A DNA stretch of 64,000 nt from Streptomyces sp. NBS 14/10 (GTDB lineage: Bacteria; Actinomycetota; Actinomycetes; Streptomycetales; Streptomycetaceae), in the NCBI RefSeq assembly GCF_002224125.1, contig NZ_NCSM01000042.1:62001-126000 (forward strand). The letters run 5' to 3'. Shown here one piece after another: positions 30,947-38,921 of this stretch; within the stretch, counting starts at the first letter, position 1, and each line of letters opens with the position of its first letter. The notes under the pieces are model-generated. The model ran no database searches and was not told the DNA's origin. It was given only the letters and a program-made list of their open reading frames with translations. A program made the position numbers and the translations under genes.

Positions 30947-32509
30947 TCAACCGCGGGCCTGGTCGGCGGCGCCGAACTGCCGGATGGTCGCCATCGTCGA
31001 GGAGCCGTCACCGAGGTAGGTGATGCCCTTCTTGGTCGCCCAGTCGCTGCCGATGTAGAACACCGGGCCGTACCACGCGTTCTCGACCCCGAACTTGTTG
31101 ATCGCCTGATAGCTGTCCGCGGCCTTCGCCGGGTCCAGCTCCCGGTTCGCCCGGTCCAGCAGCTTGGTGAGCTCGGGGTCGGTGGAGTTGAACACGTTGC
31201 GGTAGCCGGTGGGGCTGTAGAAGTTGCGCGCCTCGATCGGGGTGGTGTTCAGCCCGTCGACGATCAGGAACATCGGGTACTTCTTGGAGGCGAGGGCGGA
31301 GACGCTCTGCTGGGCGGGCACGGGCTGCCACGTCACCTTGATCCCGATGTCGGCGAGCGCCTGGGTGAACGTCGGCTCGAACGGCTTGCTGACGACGAGG
31401 CTCGGCATGGTCACGGAGAAGCCGTTCGGGTAGCCGGCTTCGGCCAGCAGCCGCTTGGCGGCCGCCGGGTCGTACGCGTAGGTCTGCTCCAGCGCGGGGT
31501 CGTGCCCGGGTCCCTGGGGGTTGAAGATCTGCTCGGTCGGCCGGCCGGAGCCGCGCAGCAGCCGCTTGACCATCTTGGTGCGGTCGAAGGCCATGTTGAT
31601 CGCCTTGCGGACGCGCAGATCGCCGAGCGGCTTGAGGACGTCCCCCGAGCGGTCGCCCAGGACCAGCGTCGCCACCGCGGTCGCCTGGACATGCTTGGTC
31701 TCAAAGCCCGTCGACTTGAAGGTGGAGACCTGTGCGACATCGACGGTGCCGGCGTTGGTCTCGCCCGCTTTGAGGGCGTTGGCCATCGCGGTCTGGTCGG
31801 AGATCACCCGGACCTTGACGGTCCGGAAGGGGTAGGCCTTCTTGTTCCAGTAGTCGTCGCGCCGCTTGAGCATATAGACGGACCCGTTCACCGTGGCCCC
31901 CTTGTCGAGGGTGTACGGGCCCGAGCCGACCGGGTTCAGCGCGGCGCTCTTGGAGTTCATCGTCTTGGGGTCGCCGATGACACCGGCGGCCGTGGAGAGC
32001 GAGGTCAGCAGCGAGCCGTCCGGCCGCTTGAGCTTGATCACGACGGTGGTGGTGTCGGGTGCCTCGACCGAGGTGACGGAGGCGAGCACGCCCTGGCTCG
32101 GCCCCGGCGTGGTCCTGATCCGCTCCAGCGTCGTCCGTACGGCGGCCGCGTCGACGGGGGTGCCCGTGCTGAACTTCATGCCGGTGCGCAGTGTGAGGGT
32201 CAGGGTGCGCGCATCGCCTGAGTAGCGCCAGCTCTTCGCCGCGCCGGGCCGCAGCTCGCCCTTGTTGTCCTGGATCAGCAGGGTGTCGTAGATCGAGTCC
32301 CAGACGTAGGTCTGCTGCCCTTCCAGGAGTTGGGTGGGGGCGAGCGAGTTGGGCGTACCGAAGATCGAGAGTGCCAGCGTCGCCCCCGCGGACGAGGCCG
32401 CTCCGCTCGACTCGCTGTCGCACGCCGACGAAGTGGACACCAGCGCGGCGACGCCCAAGGCGGCCAGGGCGCGAGTGTGGGACCGCGAGTGCGGGTGTCG
32501 TATGCGCAT
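30947..32509 (-). CDS. Extracellular solute-binding lipoprotein, family 5
   Basis: Lipoprotein of about 520 residues that captures the substrate for the oligopeptide-type importer. The signal peptide RALAALGVAALVSTS ends at a lipobox SSAC, so Cys is the mature N-terminus. Family-5 features include IFGTPNSLAPTQLLEGQQTY, WDSIYDTLL, LRTGMKFSTGTPVDAAAV and RKAINMAFDRTKMV. ATG 32509 has GGAGGAAGGAA upstream. It is the first gene of the leftward glycoside operon and faces a divergent TetR gene. The substrate is likely a glycoside containing glucuronate, glucose or rhamnose, judged from its neighbours. Confidence 0.93.
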   Translation of the reverse strand: MRIRHPHSRSHTRALAALGVAALVSTSSACDSESSGAASSAGATLALSIFGTPNSLAPTQLLEGQQTYVWDSIYDTLLIQDNKGELRPGAAKSWRYSGDARTLTLTLRTGMKFSTGTPVDAAAVRTTLERIRTTPGPSQGVLASVTSVEAPDTTTVVIKLKRPDGSLLTSLSTAAGVIGDPKTMNSKSAALNPVGSGPYTLDKGATVNGSVYMLKRRDDYWNKKAYPFRTVKVRVISDQTAMANALKAGETNAGTVDVAQVSTFKSTGFETKHVQATAVATLVLGDRSGDVLKPLGDLRVRKAINMAFDRTKMVKRLLRGSGRPTEQIFNPQGPGHDPALEQTYAYDPAAAKRLLAEAGYPNGFSVTMPSLVVSKPFEPTFTQALADIGIKVTWQPVPAQQSVSALASKKYPMFLIVDGLNTTPIEARNFYSPTGYRNVFNSTDPELTKLLDRANRELDPAKAADSYQAINKFGVENAWYGPVFYIGSDWATKKGITYLGDGSSTMATIRQFGAADQARG

Positions 32510-32582
32510 GGCGTGGATTCCTTCCTCCATGACCACGGCTGCCTCCCTGTCGGCTCCACGGGGGAGCGATCGCGCCAACCTT

Positions 32583-32594
32583 TACCAGCTGGTT
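32583..32594. promoter_or_regulatory. TetR-type operator candidate near the glycoside operon start
   Basis: TACCAGCTGGTT contains the perfect palindrome ACCAGCTGGT (32584-32593) with flanking AACC/GGTT elements. It lies 74 bp upstream of the binding-protein ATG and shares the TACC-N4-GGTW pattern with 32706-32717. Confidence 0.5.
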
Positions 32595-32705
32595 GGTTTT
32601 CGCTCGGAAGTTAAGCCCGCTCCACAAGCGGCGGAAAGAGTACGATCGACGTTCGTAATCAGAGCGTTATCTGGCGACCGTCCGCGATACGGCTCCGCAA
32701 ATACC

Positions 32706-32717
32706 TACCGTGTGGTA
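32706..32717. promoter_or_regulatory. TetR-type operator candidate near the tetR start
   Basis: TACCGTGTGGTA, extended to ACCTACC...GGTAAGT, is an inverted repeat 39 bp before the TetR GTG. Together with 32583-32594 it suggests that the regulator controls both the operon and itself. Confidence 0.5.
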
Positions 32718-32756
32718 AGTTTTGGCGCCCGGCTTCGTCGAGGAGAGTGAGCGCAC

Positions 32757-33365
32757 GTGAGTCAGGCAAAGGCACGTGGTCCGTACGCCAAGACACCGGC
32801 CCGCAGAGCGGAGATCGTACGGGCGGCGCGGGACAGTTTCGCCGAGAACGGCTACACCAAGGCATCCCTGCGCGATATCGCGGAACGGGCCGGGATCACC
32901 CACGCCGGCCTCCTCCACCACTTCCGCAACAAGGACGAGATCCTTGCCGAGGTGCTCGCCGAGCGCGACTCCGAGGAATGGCAGCACGGCGCGACCCAGG
33001 TGGACAGCGCGGACCGGCTCGCGCCCTACCTCGGCGAACTCATCCGCCACCACCAGAAGGCACCGGAGCTGATGCGCCTGTGGATCGAGCTCGCCGCCGC
33101 GGCCTCACGCTCGGACCACCCCGCCCACGGCTACTTCGTCGAGCGCTATGAGCGCGGGCGTGCGCAGTTCACCGAGGGGTTGCAGGACGGCCCGGCCCGC
33201 GGTCGGCTGCGCGAGGATCTGAGCCCCGAGAGCGCCGCGATCCTCTTCCACGCCGTGCTCAACGGGCTCCAACTGCAGTGGGTACTCGACCAGGACCTCG
33301 ATATCGTCGGGCCCGTCACCGACTTCGTACGGCTGCTCTTCGGCCCCGATCACGCCGAGGAGTGA
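32757..33365 (+). CDS. TetR family transcriptional regulator
   Basis: Regulator of 202 residues. The helix-turn-helix is at residues 27-60 (FAENGYTKASLRDIAERAGI, THAGLLHHFRNKDEILAEVL), with a C-terminal ligand/dimer domain ending in TDFVRLLFGPDHAEE. GTG 32757 has GGAGAG about 10 nt upstream. It is divergent from the eight-gene glycoside operon with two similar palindromes in the 247-bp gap, so it is the likely local repressor. It converges with the LacI gene at 33370, with only 4 bp between the stops. Confidence 0.93.
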   Translation: MSQAKARGPYAKTPARRAEIVRAARDSFAENGYTKASLRDIAERAGITHAGLLHHFRNKDEILAEVLAERDSEEWQHGATQVDSADRLAPYLGELIRHHQKAPELMRLWIELAAAASRSDHPAHGYFVERYERGRAQFTEGLQDGPARGRLREDLSPESAAILFHAVLNGLQLQWVLDQDLDIVGPVTDFVRLLFGPDHAEE

Positions 33366-33369
33366 GCGT

Positions 33370-34410
33370 TCAGGCCGCCCCCGGTGGCGGTCCGCTGGTC
33401 CCCCGCACCACGAGCTTGGGGTCCAACACCGCCTCCCGCGGCTCCAGTTCCGGGCTCTCCAGCCGCTCCACGGCGAACCGCACGGCGTACTCGGCCATCA
33501 GCACCGCGTCCTGACGGACCGTCGTCAGCCCTATCGGCATGAGATGGGAGAGATGGCTGTCGTCGTAGCCGACGACCGAGACATCGCGCGGGACGTCGAC
33601 GCCGCCCCGCGCCAGAGCCATCCACACCCCCATGGCACACCGGTCGTTGCCCGCGAGGACCGCCGTCGGAAGGGGCAGGCCCCGGTCGCGCTCCGCCAGG
33701 AGCAGTTGGCCGGTCTCGATACCGGACTGCTCGGTGTGCTCACCGGGGATCACCCGGATCTCCGGCTCCAGTCCGTGGCGGCGCATCGCCGTCCGGTAGG
33801 AGCGCCGCCGCTCGGCCGACCCGGGCCCCCGGCCGCCGTCGATGTGCACGATCGCGCGGTGGCCGAGCTCGACGAGGTAGTCGATGGCCTGCCGGACGCC
33901 TTTGGCCTCGGCGCTGTGCACGAAGTCCACGCGGGCGTACGGCACTCGGTGGCCGACCGACACGGTGACGGCGCGCTGCCGGAGTTCATCGAGATAGCCG
34001 GGGACCGCGCCGGAGCCCAGTAGGATCACCGCCTCGCAGCGGTGGCCGAGCAACGCCTCGACCGCCTTGGTCTCGCTCCGCCCCTCGGCCGCCGCGGAGA
34101 GCAGCACGTCATAGCCAAGGCGCTCGGCCTCGGGGTAGATCCCCTCGATGAGGTCGCTGTGGAAGGTCTGATGCACCGTAAACATGACGCCGAGCGTGCG
34201 GCTGCGGCCACGGGCCAACAGCCGGGCCGCGCTGTCGGGGCGGTAGCCGATCTCATCGGCCACCCGTAGCACCCGCTCGCGGGTCTCCTGGCTCGCCCCC
34301 GGCTGATTGCGGAACACGATCGAGACCAGCGCACGGGACACTCCCGCCCGCTCGGCGACATCGGCCATCGTGGGCCGCTGCCTGCCCGCCGCATCCACCA
34401 CTGATCCCAC
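33370..34410 (-). CDS. LacI family regulator of the inositol region
   Basis: About 346 residues. The DNA-binding domain is RPTMADVAERAGVSRALVSI with recognition helix residues SRALVSIVF, then an effector domain with AVLAGNDRCAMGVW and VVGYDDSHLSHL. GTG 34410 follows GGGAG at 5 nt. The frame is open to 34473, but that region gives no family-like sequence. It is divergent from the iolC remnant with the promoter/operator 34478-34529 between them, so control of the iol genes is likely. SIVFRNQPGASQETR is typical of actinobacterial sugar repressors. The effector is not known. Confidence 0.88.
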   Translation of the reverse strand: MGSVVDAAGRQRPTMADVAERAGVSRALVSIVFRNQPGASQETRERVLRVADEIGYRPDSAARLLARGRSRTLGVMFTVHQTFHSDLIEGIYPEAERLGYDVLLSAAAEGRSETKAVEALLGHRCEAVILLGSGAVPGYLDELRQRAVTVSVGHRVPYARVDFVHSAEAKGVRQAIDYLVELGHRAIVHIDGGRGPGSAERRRSYRTAMRRHGLEPEIRVIPGEHTEQSGIETGQLLLAERDRGLPLPTAVLAGNDRCAMGVWMALARGGVDVPRDVSVVGYDDSHLSHLMPIGLTTVRQDAVLMAEYAVRFAVERLESPELEPREAVLDPKLVVRGTSGPPPGAA

Positions 34411-34477
34411 CTGATCTCCCACCACCCTCGACGGAGCCCACCCTAGGACAGCATCGAAATCCTCCGGCAACAAGCTA

Positions 34478-34529
34478 TTGACATGACATTCGGACAGCGG
34501 TCATCGTACTCGCACTAGAGCGCGCTAGT
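34478..34529 (+). promoter_or_regulatory. iol promoter with LacI-type operator
   Basis: TTGACA (34478-34483) is a consensus -35; the best -10 is a weak CATCGT at 34502-34507 (18-bp spacer). ACTAGAGCGCGCTAGT (34514-34529) is a 16-bp palindrome with two mismatches and the central CG typical of LacI operators. It lies where RNA polymerase would start, which suits repression by the divergent LacI protein. Confidence 0.5.
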
Positions 34530-34559
34530 AGAGCGCGACAGCGAAGGGAAACCAGCGTT

Positions 34560-35420
34560 ATGCCGTTCGAAGTGCTGACCATGGGCCGCGTCGGAGTGGA
34601 TGTGTATCCGCTCCAAACGGGCGTGGGGCTGGCCGAGGTCGCCTCGTTCGGCAAGTACCTCGGCGGCAGCCCGACCAATGTGGCGGTGGCCGCCGCCCGG
34701 TACGGACGCACCTCGGCCGTGATCACCAAGACGGGCGCTGACCCGTTCGGGGACTTCGTCCGCACGGCTCTGGACGGATACGGAGTCGACACCCGCTACG
34801 TCGGTACGTCGGATATCGCGCCGACCCCCGTGACCTTCTGCGAGATCTTCCCGCCGGACGACTTCCCGCTCTACTTCTACCGGCTGCCCAAGGCACCCGA
34901 CCTGGACATCGAGCCTACGGAGCTGGACCTGTCGGCGGTGCGGGACGCCGGGATCTTCTGGGTCACCGGCACCGGGCTGAGCGAGGAGCCGAGCCGTACG
35001 GCCACCCTCGCCGCGCTCGAACACCGGGCGAAGGCGGGCACGACGGTGTTCGACCTCGACTGGCGGCCACGTTTTGGCAGAGCGAGGCAGGGGGCGACCC
35101 CGCCGAGCCCCGTGCGTACTACGCGAAGGCCCTGCGCCACACCACCGTCGCCGTCGGCAATCTCGACGAATGCGAGGTGGCGACCGGCGAGCGCGAGCCG
35201 TACGCCGCCGCGAAGGCGCTGCTGGCCGCCGGGGTGGAGTTGGCCGTGGTCAAGCAGGGCCCGAAGGGTGTGCTGGCCATGGACCGGGACGGCTTCGCCG
35301 TCGAGGTCCCGCCGGTACGGGTGGAGGTGGTGAACGGCCTCGGCGCCGGTGACGCCTTCGGTGGCGCGCTGTGCCACGGGCTGCTGTCCGGCTGGGACAC
35401 CTGGCGCACGGTGTCCTTCG
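34560..35420 (+). pseudogene. iolC: 5-dehydro-2-deoxygluconokinase, frameshifted and 3'-truncated
   Basis: PfkB-type kinase of the myo-inositol pathway. The first frame reads MPFEVLTMGRVGVDVYPLQT with GGSPTNVAVAAARYGR through TVFDLDWRP (to about 35068). The frame then breaks: one base is missing in CGG-CC-ACG (35064-35071), where the family reads WRP-x-FW. From 35069 the next frame continues the kinase (TFWQSEAGGDP, VAVGNLDECEVATGEREPYA, ELAVVKQGPKGVLA, NGLGAGDAFGGALCHGL). At about 35416-35426 it runs directly into iolD sequence, so the last part of the kinase is lost. A sequencing error could explain the frameshift but not the fusion. ATG 34560 lacks a close ribosome site (GAAGGGAAA at 34542). 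Confidence 0.85.
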
Positions 35421-36340
35421 GCAACCCGGACGTGGTGTTCGTCAACCTCAACGTGGCCCGTCTGGACGCGGTGAAACACTCCGCGGAGCCGCTGGTGGCC
35501 GACGCCCGGCTCGGCATCGAGGCCCTGGCCGGGGCGCTGAGCGGCTGGGAGGTCGAGCCGGCCCACCGGGCGCGCGTCCGTGATCTGATCGCCCGCACCC
35601 GGGAGATCGAGGAGGAGTGTTTCGCCCCGGACCGCCACACCGGCGGCCTGCCCGCGCAGACGCAGATCCTCGGCGCGCTGGGCGAAGTCCTCGACGACCG
35701 GGACGTGGTCATCAACGCGGCCGGCTCCATGCCCGGCGATCTGCAACAGCTGTGGCGGGCCCGGGATCCCAAGGCGTACCACGTCGAGTACGCGTACTCC
35801 TGCATGGGCTACGAGGTCGCCGCGGGCCTGGGCGCGAAGATGGCCGACCCGTCGCGCGAGGTCGTGGTCCTGGTCGGGGACGGCTCGTATCTGATGATGG
35901 CCCAGGAGATCGCGACCATGGTGTCCGAGGGTTTGAAGGTCATCGTCGTCCTGGTCCAGAACCACGGCTTCGCCTCCATCGGTTCGCTGTCGGAAGCCCT
36001 CGGCTCACAGCGGTTCGGCACCAAGTACCGCTTCCGCGACGGCGATTCCGGCCTCCTCGACGGGGACGTCCTGCCCGTCGACCTGGCCGCCAACGCCGCG
36101 TCCCTGGGCGCGGACGTCCTGCACGCCGCCTCGGTCGACGAGTTCCGTACGGAGATGGAGAAGGCGAAGGCCTCCGACCGCACCACCGTCGTGCACGTAG
36201 AGACCGATCTGTACGGGCCCAACCCGCCCGGCCACGGCTGGTGGGACGTACCGGTCGGCCAGACCTCCGCCCTGGACACCACGCGCACCGCGTACGAGAC
36301 GTACGCCGCCCATAAGCGGGCGCAGCGCCACTACCTGTGA
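35421..36340 (+). pseudogene. iolD: 3D-(3,5/4)-trihydroxycyclohexane-1,2-dione hydrolase, C-terminal half fused to iolC
   Basis: ThDP-dependent ring-opening enzyme of inositol catabolism, present only as its C-terminal part of about 305 residues. It starts at NPDVVFVNLNVARLDAVKH inside the central domain. The ThDP/Mg motif is VGDGSY...QNHGF, with INAAGSMPGDLQQLW and EYAYSCMGYEVAAGLGAKM as IolD landmarks, and it ends RAQRHYL. The N-terminal PYR domain and about half of a normal iolD (about 640 residues) are missing. The frame is continuous with the second iolC frame, so one in-frame deletion joined the genes. Catalysis needs both domains, so this cannot be a working IolD. Confidence 0.88.
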
Positions 36341-36370
36341 TCCCGTCCCCTCCCGTCCCCTCCCGTCCCC
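36341..36370 (+). repeat. Perfect 10-bp tandem repeat, three copies
   Basis: TCCCGTCCCC is repeated exactly three times between the stop of the iolC-iolD fusion and the ribosome site of iolA. It is a slippage-prone tract that could vary in copy number. Confidence 0.85.
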
Positions 36371-36388
36371 GCAAAGGAAACCCGCACC

Positions 36389-37885
36389 GTGAAGACCATC
36401 GAGCACTGGATCGGCGGCTCCCCCACGCAGAACTCCGCCACCGCCACCCAGCCGGTGTACAACCCGGCCACCGGCGCCGAGCAGGCCCGGGTCGTCCTTG
36501 GCGGGGCCGCCGATGTGGACGCCGCCGTCCCGGCCGCCACCGCCGCCTTCGAGACCTGGTCGGAGTCGTCGCTCACCCAGCGCACCCAGGTGATGTTCGC
36601 CTTCCGGCAACTCCTCGTCGAGCACGAGGAGGAGCTGGGCCGGATCATCTCCGCCGAACACGGCAAGACCGTCGACGACGCGCGCGGCGAGATCGTACGT
36701 GGCCGGGAGGTCGTGGAGTTCGCCTGCGGCCTCGGCGACATCCTCAAGGGCGGCTTCTCCGACCAGGTCTCCCGCGGCGTGGACGTGCACAACTTCCGTC
36801 AGCCGCTCGGCGTGGTCGCGGGCATCACGCCCTTCAACTTCCCGGCCATGGTGCCGCTGTGGATGCACCCGATCGCCATCGCGACCGGCAACACCTTCAT
36901 CCTCAAGCCCAGCGAGCGCGACCCGTCCGCGGCCATCTTCGTGGCCGAGCTGTACCAGCGGGCCGGGCTGCCGGACGGTGTGTTCAACGTCGTACACGGT
37001 GGCAAGGACGCGGTCGACGCGATCCTCAGCCACCCCGGCATCCACGCGGTGTCCTTCGTCGGCTCCACCCCCATCGCCAAGTACGTCCACGAGCAGGCCA
37101 CCGCACACGGCAAGCGTGTCCAGGCGCTCGGCGGCGCCAAGAACCACGCCGTCGTCCTGCCCGACGCCGACCTGGAGTTCGCCGCCAACCACATCACCGC
37201 GGGCGCCTACGGCTCGGCCGGCGAGCGCTGTATGGCCCTGTCCGTGGCGGTCGCGGTCGGCTCCGCGGCCGACGGGCTGGTGGAGGTGTTGGAGCGCAAG
37301 GCCCGGGAGGTGAAGGTCGGCCCCGGCGACGCCCCGGGCACCGAGATGGGGCCGCTGGTCACCAAGGCCGCCCAGGAGCGCGTCGAGAACGCCGTCGGCA
37401 CCGCCGCCACACAGGGCGCCACGGTCGTCGTGGACGGCCGCGGCCTGAAGGTCGACGGCCACGAGAACGGCTTCTTCACCGGGCCCTCCCTCCTCGACCA
37501 CGTCACCGCCGAGATGGATGCCTATCAGGAAGAGCTGTTCGGCCCGGTCCTGGCGATCGTCCGGGTGGACACCCTGGACAAGGCGATCGAGCTGATCAAC
37601 GCCAACCCGTACGGCAACGGCACCGCCCTGTTCACCGGCTCCGGTGAGGCCGCCCGCCGCTTCCAGCGCAAGGTCAGGGTCGGCATGATCGGCATCAATG
37701 TGCCGGTGCCGGTGCCGATGTCGTACTACTCCTTCGGCGGCTGGAAGGACTCCCTCATCGGCGACTCCCCCATCCACGGCCCCGAGGGCATCCGCTTCTA
37801 CACCCGCCCCAAGGTCGTCACCACCCGCTGGCCCCAGCCCAGGCAGCAGGTCGCCGCCGGGTTCACCTTCCCGACGTCCAGCTGA
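36389..37885 (+). CDS. iolA: (Methyl)malonate-semialdehyde dehydrogenase (CoA-acylating)
   Basis: Aldehyde dehydrogenase of 498 residues converting malonate semialdehyde to acetyl-CoA, the last step of inositol breakdown, or methylmalonate semialdehyde to propionyl-CoA. Landmarks are GVVAGITPFNFPAMVPLWMH, ILKPSERDPSA, the cofactor loop SFVGSTPIAKYVHEQA and catalytic Cys281 in GERCMALSV. EHGKTVDDARGEIVRGREVV is typical of MmsA/IolA. GTG 36389 has AAAGGAAA upstream. It is the first intact gene after the damaged iolC-iolD. The product also supplies CoA-thioesters of possible use to the PKS, but no link is shown. Confidence 0.94.
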   Translation: MKTIEHWIGGSPTQNSATATQPVYNPATGAEQARVVLGGAADVDAAVPAATAAFETWSESSLTQRTQVMFAFRQLLVEHEEELGRIISAEHGKTVDDARGEIVRGREVVEFACGLGDILKGGFSDQVSRGVDVHNFRQPLGVVAGITPFNFPAMVPLWMHPIAIATGNTFILKPSERDPSAAIFVAELYQRAGLPDGVFNVVHGGKDAVDAILSHPGIHAVSFVGSTPIAKYVHEQATAHGKRVQALGGAKNHAVVLPDADLEFAANHITAGAYGSAGERCMALSVAVAVGSAADGLVEVLERKAREVKVGPGDAPGTEMGPLVTKAAQERVENAVGTAATQGATVVVDGRGLKVDGHENGFFTGPSLLDHVTAEMDAYQEELFGPVLAIVRVDTLDKAIELINANPYGNGTALFTGSGEAARRFQRKVRVGMIGINVPVPVPMSYYSFGGWKDSLIGDSPIHGPEGIRFYTRPKVVTTRWPQPRQQVAAGFTFPTSS

Positions 37886-37900
37886 TCTCCCCACCCCCCA

Positions 37901-37922
37901 CAAGGAACACCCAAGGAACACC
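37901..37922 (+). repeat. Duplicated 11-bp ribosome-site-like repeat
   Basis: CAAGGAACACC occurs twice in tandem (37901-37911, 37912-37922) in the iolA-iolE gap. Each copy carries an AAGGA core, but the working ribosome site for iolE is AAAGGA at 37950. Confidence 0.6.
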
Positions 37923-37961
37923 GCAGGAAACTCCCCAGTCCCTCTCCCCAAAGGACATGTC

Positions 37962-38912
37962 ATGGCAACGGCGCCATCCCCCCTCCGGACCACCGCGGGC
38001 AATCTGTGCCTCGGCTCCGCCCCCGACTCCTGGGGCGTCTGGTTCCCCGAGGACGAGCACCAGGTGTCGTACACCCGCTTCCTCGACGAACTCGCGCAGG
38101 CCGGCTACACCTGGCTGGAGCTCGGCCCGTACGGCTACCTCCCCACTGACCCGGAACGCCTCAAGCGGGAGCTCGACGTCCGTGGGCTCCAGGTCTCCGG
38201 CGGTACGGCCTTCGGCGCGCTGCACCGCCCCGAGGCGTGGGACGACATGCTCGCCCACGTCCGCCAGGTCGCCACGCTGACGGCCGCCGCGGGCGCCCAC
38301 CACCTGGTCCTGATCCCGCCCATGTACCGGGACGAGAAGACCGGCGCGTTCACCGAGTCCCCCGAGCTGACCGCCGAGCAGTGGGCCGGCTTCGGCCGCG
38401 CCGCCGACCGGCTGGGCAAGCTGCTCCTCGACGAGTACGACATCCGCCTCGTCATCCACCCGCACGCCGACAGCCATATCCAGACCCAGCCGGAGATCGA
38501 GCGGCTGCTCAACGAGTCGGACGGCCGGTACACGAATCTGTGCCTGGACACCGGGCATGTCGCCTACGGCGGCGGGGACAACCTCGACCTGATCCGCCGG
38601 TTCGGCGAGCGCGTCGGCTATGTCCACATCAAGCAGATGGACCCCGAGATCCTGGCCCAGGTCGCCGCCGAGGACCTGTCCTTCGGCGAGGCCGTCAGGC
38701 GCGGGGTGTGCGTCTCGCCGCCGGCCGGGGTGCCGAAGCCGGCCGATGTGGTGGCCGAACTCTCCCAGTTGGACGCCGAGTTGTTCGTGATCGTCGAGCA
38801 GGATCTGTACCCGTGCGCTCCCGGGATACCGCTCCCCATCGCCGTACGCACCCGTGAGCATCTGGCCGGCTGCGGCCTGACCGGAATCCGACGCCCGAAT
38901 CACCACCGCTAG
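37962..38912 (+). CDS. iolE: Inosose dehydratase-like TIM-barrel protein (IolE/MocC family)
   Basis: Xylose-isomerase-like barrel of 316 residues expected to dehydrate 2-keto-myo-inositol. Near the N-terminus is LCLGSAPDSWGVWFPEDEHQ, matching the IolE/MocC group. Metal ligands are likely in VIHPHADSHIQ, LCLDTGHVAYGG and YVHIKQMD, with a late Glu in VIVEQDLYP. ATG 37962 has AAAGGA upstream. It lies between iolA and the MFS transporter, with the MFS ribosome site overlapping its stop. A MocC-type role in an inositol derivative pathway is the alternative. Confidence 0.85.
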   Translation: MATAPSPLRTTAGNLCLGSAPDSWGVWFPEDEHQVSYTRFLDELAQAGYTWLELGPYGYLPTDPERLKRELDVRGLQVSGGTAFGALHRPEAWDDMLAHVRQVATLTAAAGAHHLVLIPPMYRDEKTGAFTESPELTAEQWAGFGRAADRLGKLLLDEYDIRLVIHPHADSHIQTQPEIERLLNESDGRYTNLCLDTGHVAYGGGDNLDLIRRFGERVGYVHIKQMDPEILAQVAAEDLSFGEAVRRGVCVSPPAGVPKPADVVAELSQLDAELFVIVEQDLYPCAPGIPLPIAVRTREHLAGCGLTGIRRPNHHR

Positions 38913-38921
38913 GAGGCGGCC

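Noticed and set aside
27275..32509. Peptide import as the role of the ABC system
   Set aside because: Family-5 importers also carry glycosides, and all downstream genes are glycosidases or an oxidoreductase; peptide transport has no local support.
36005..38074. 689-codon minus-strand frame
   Set aside because: Antisense of iolD remnant and iolA; no recognisable motif.
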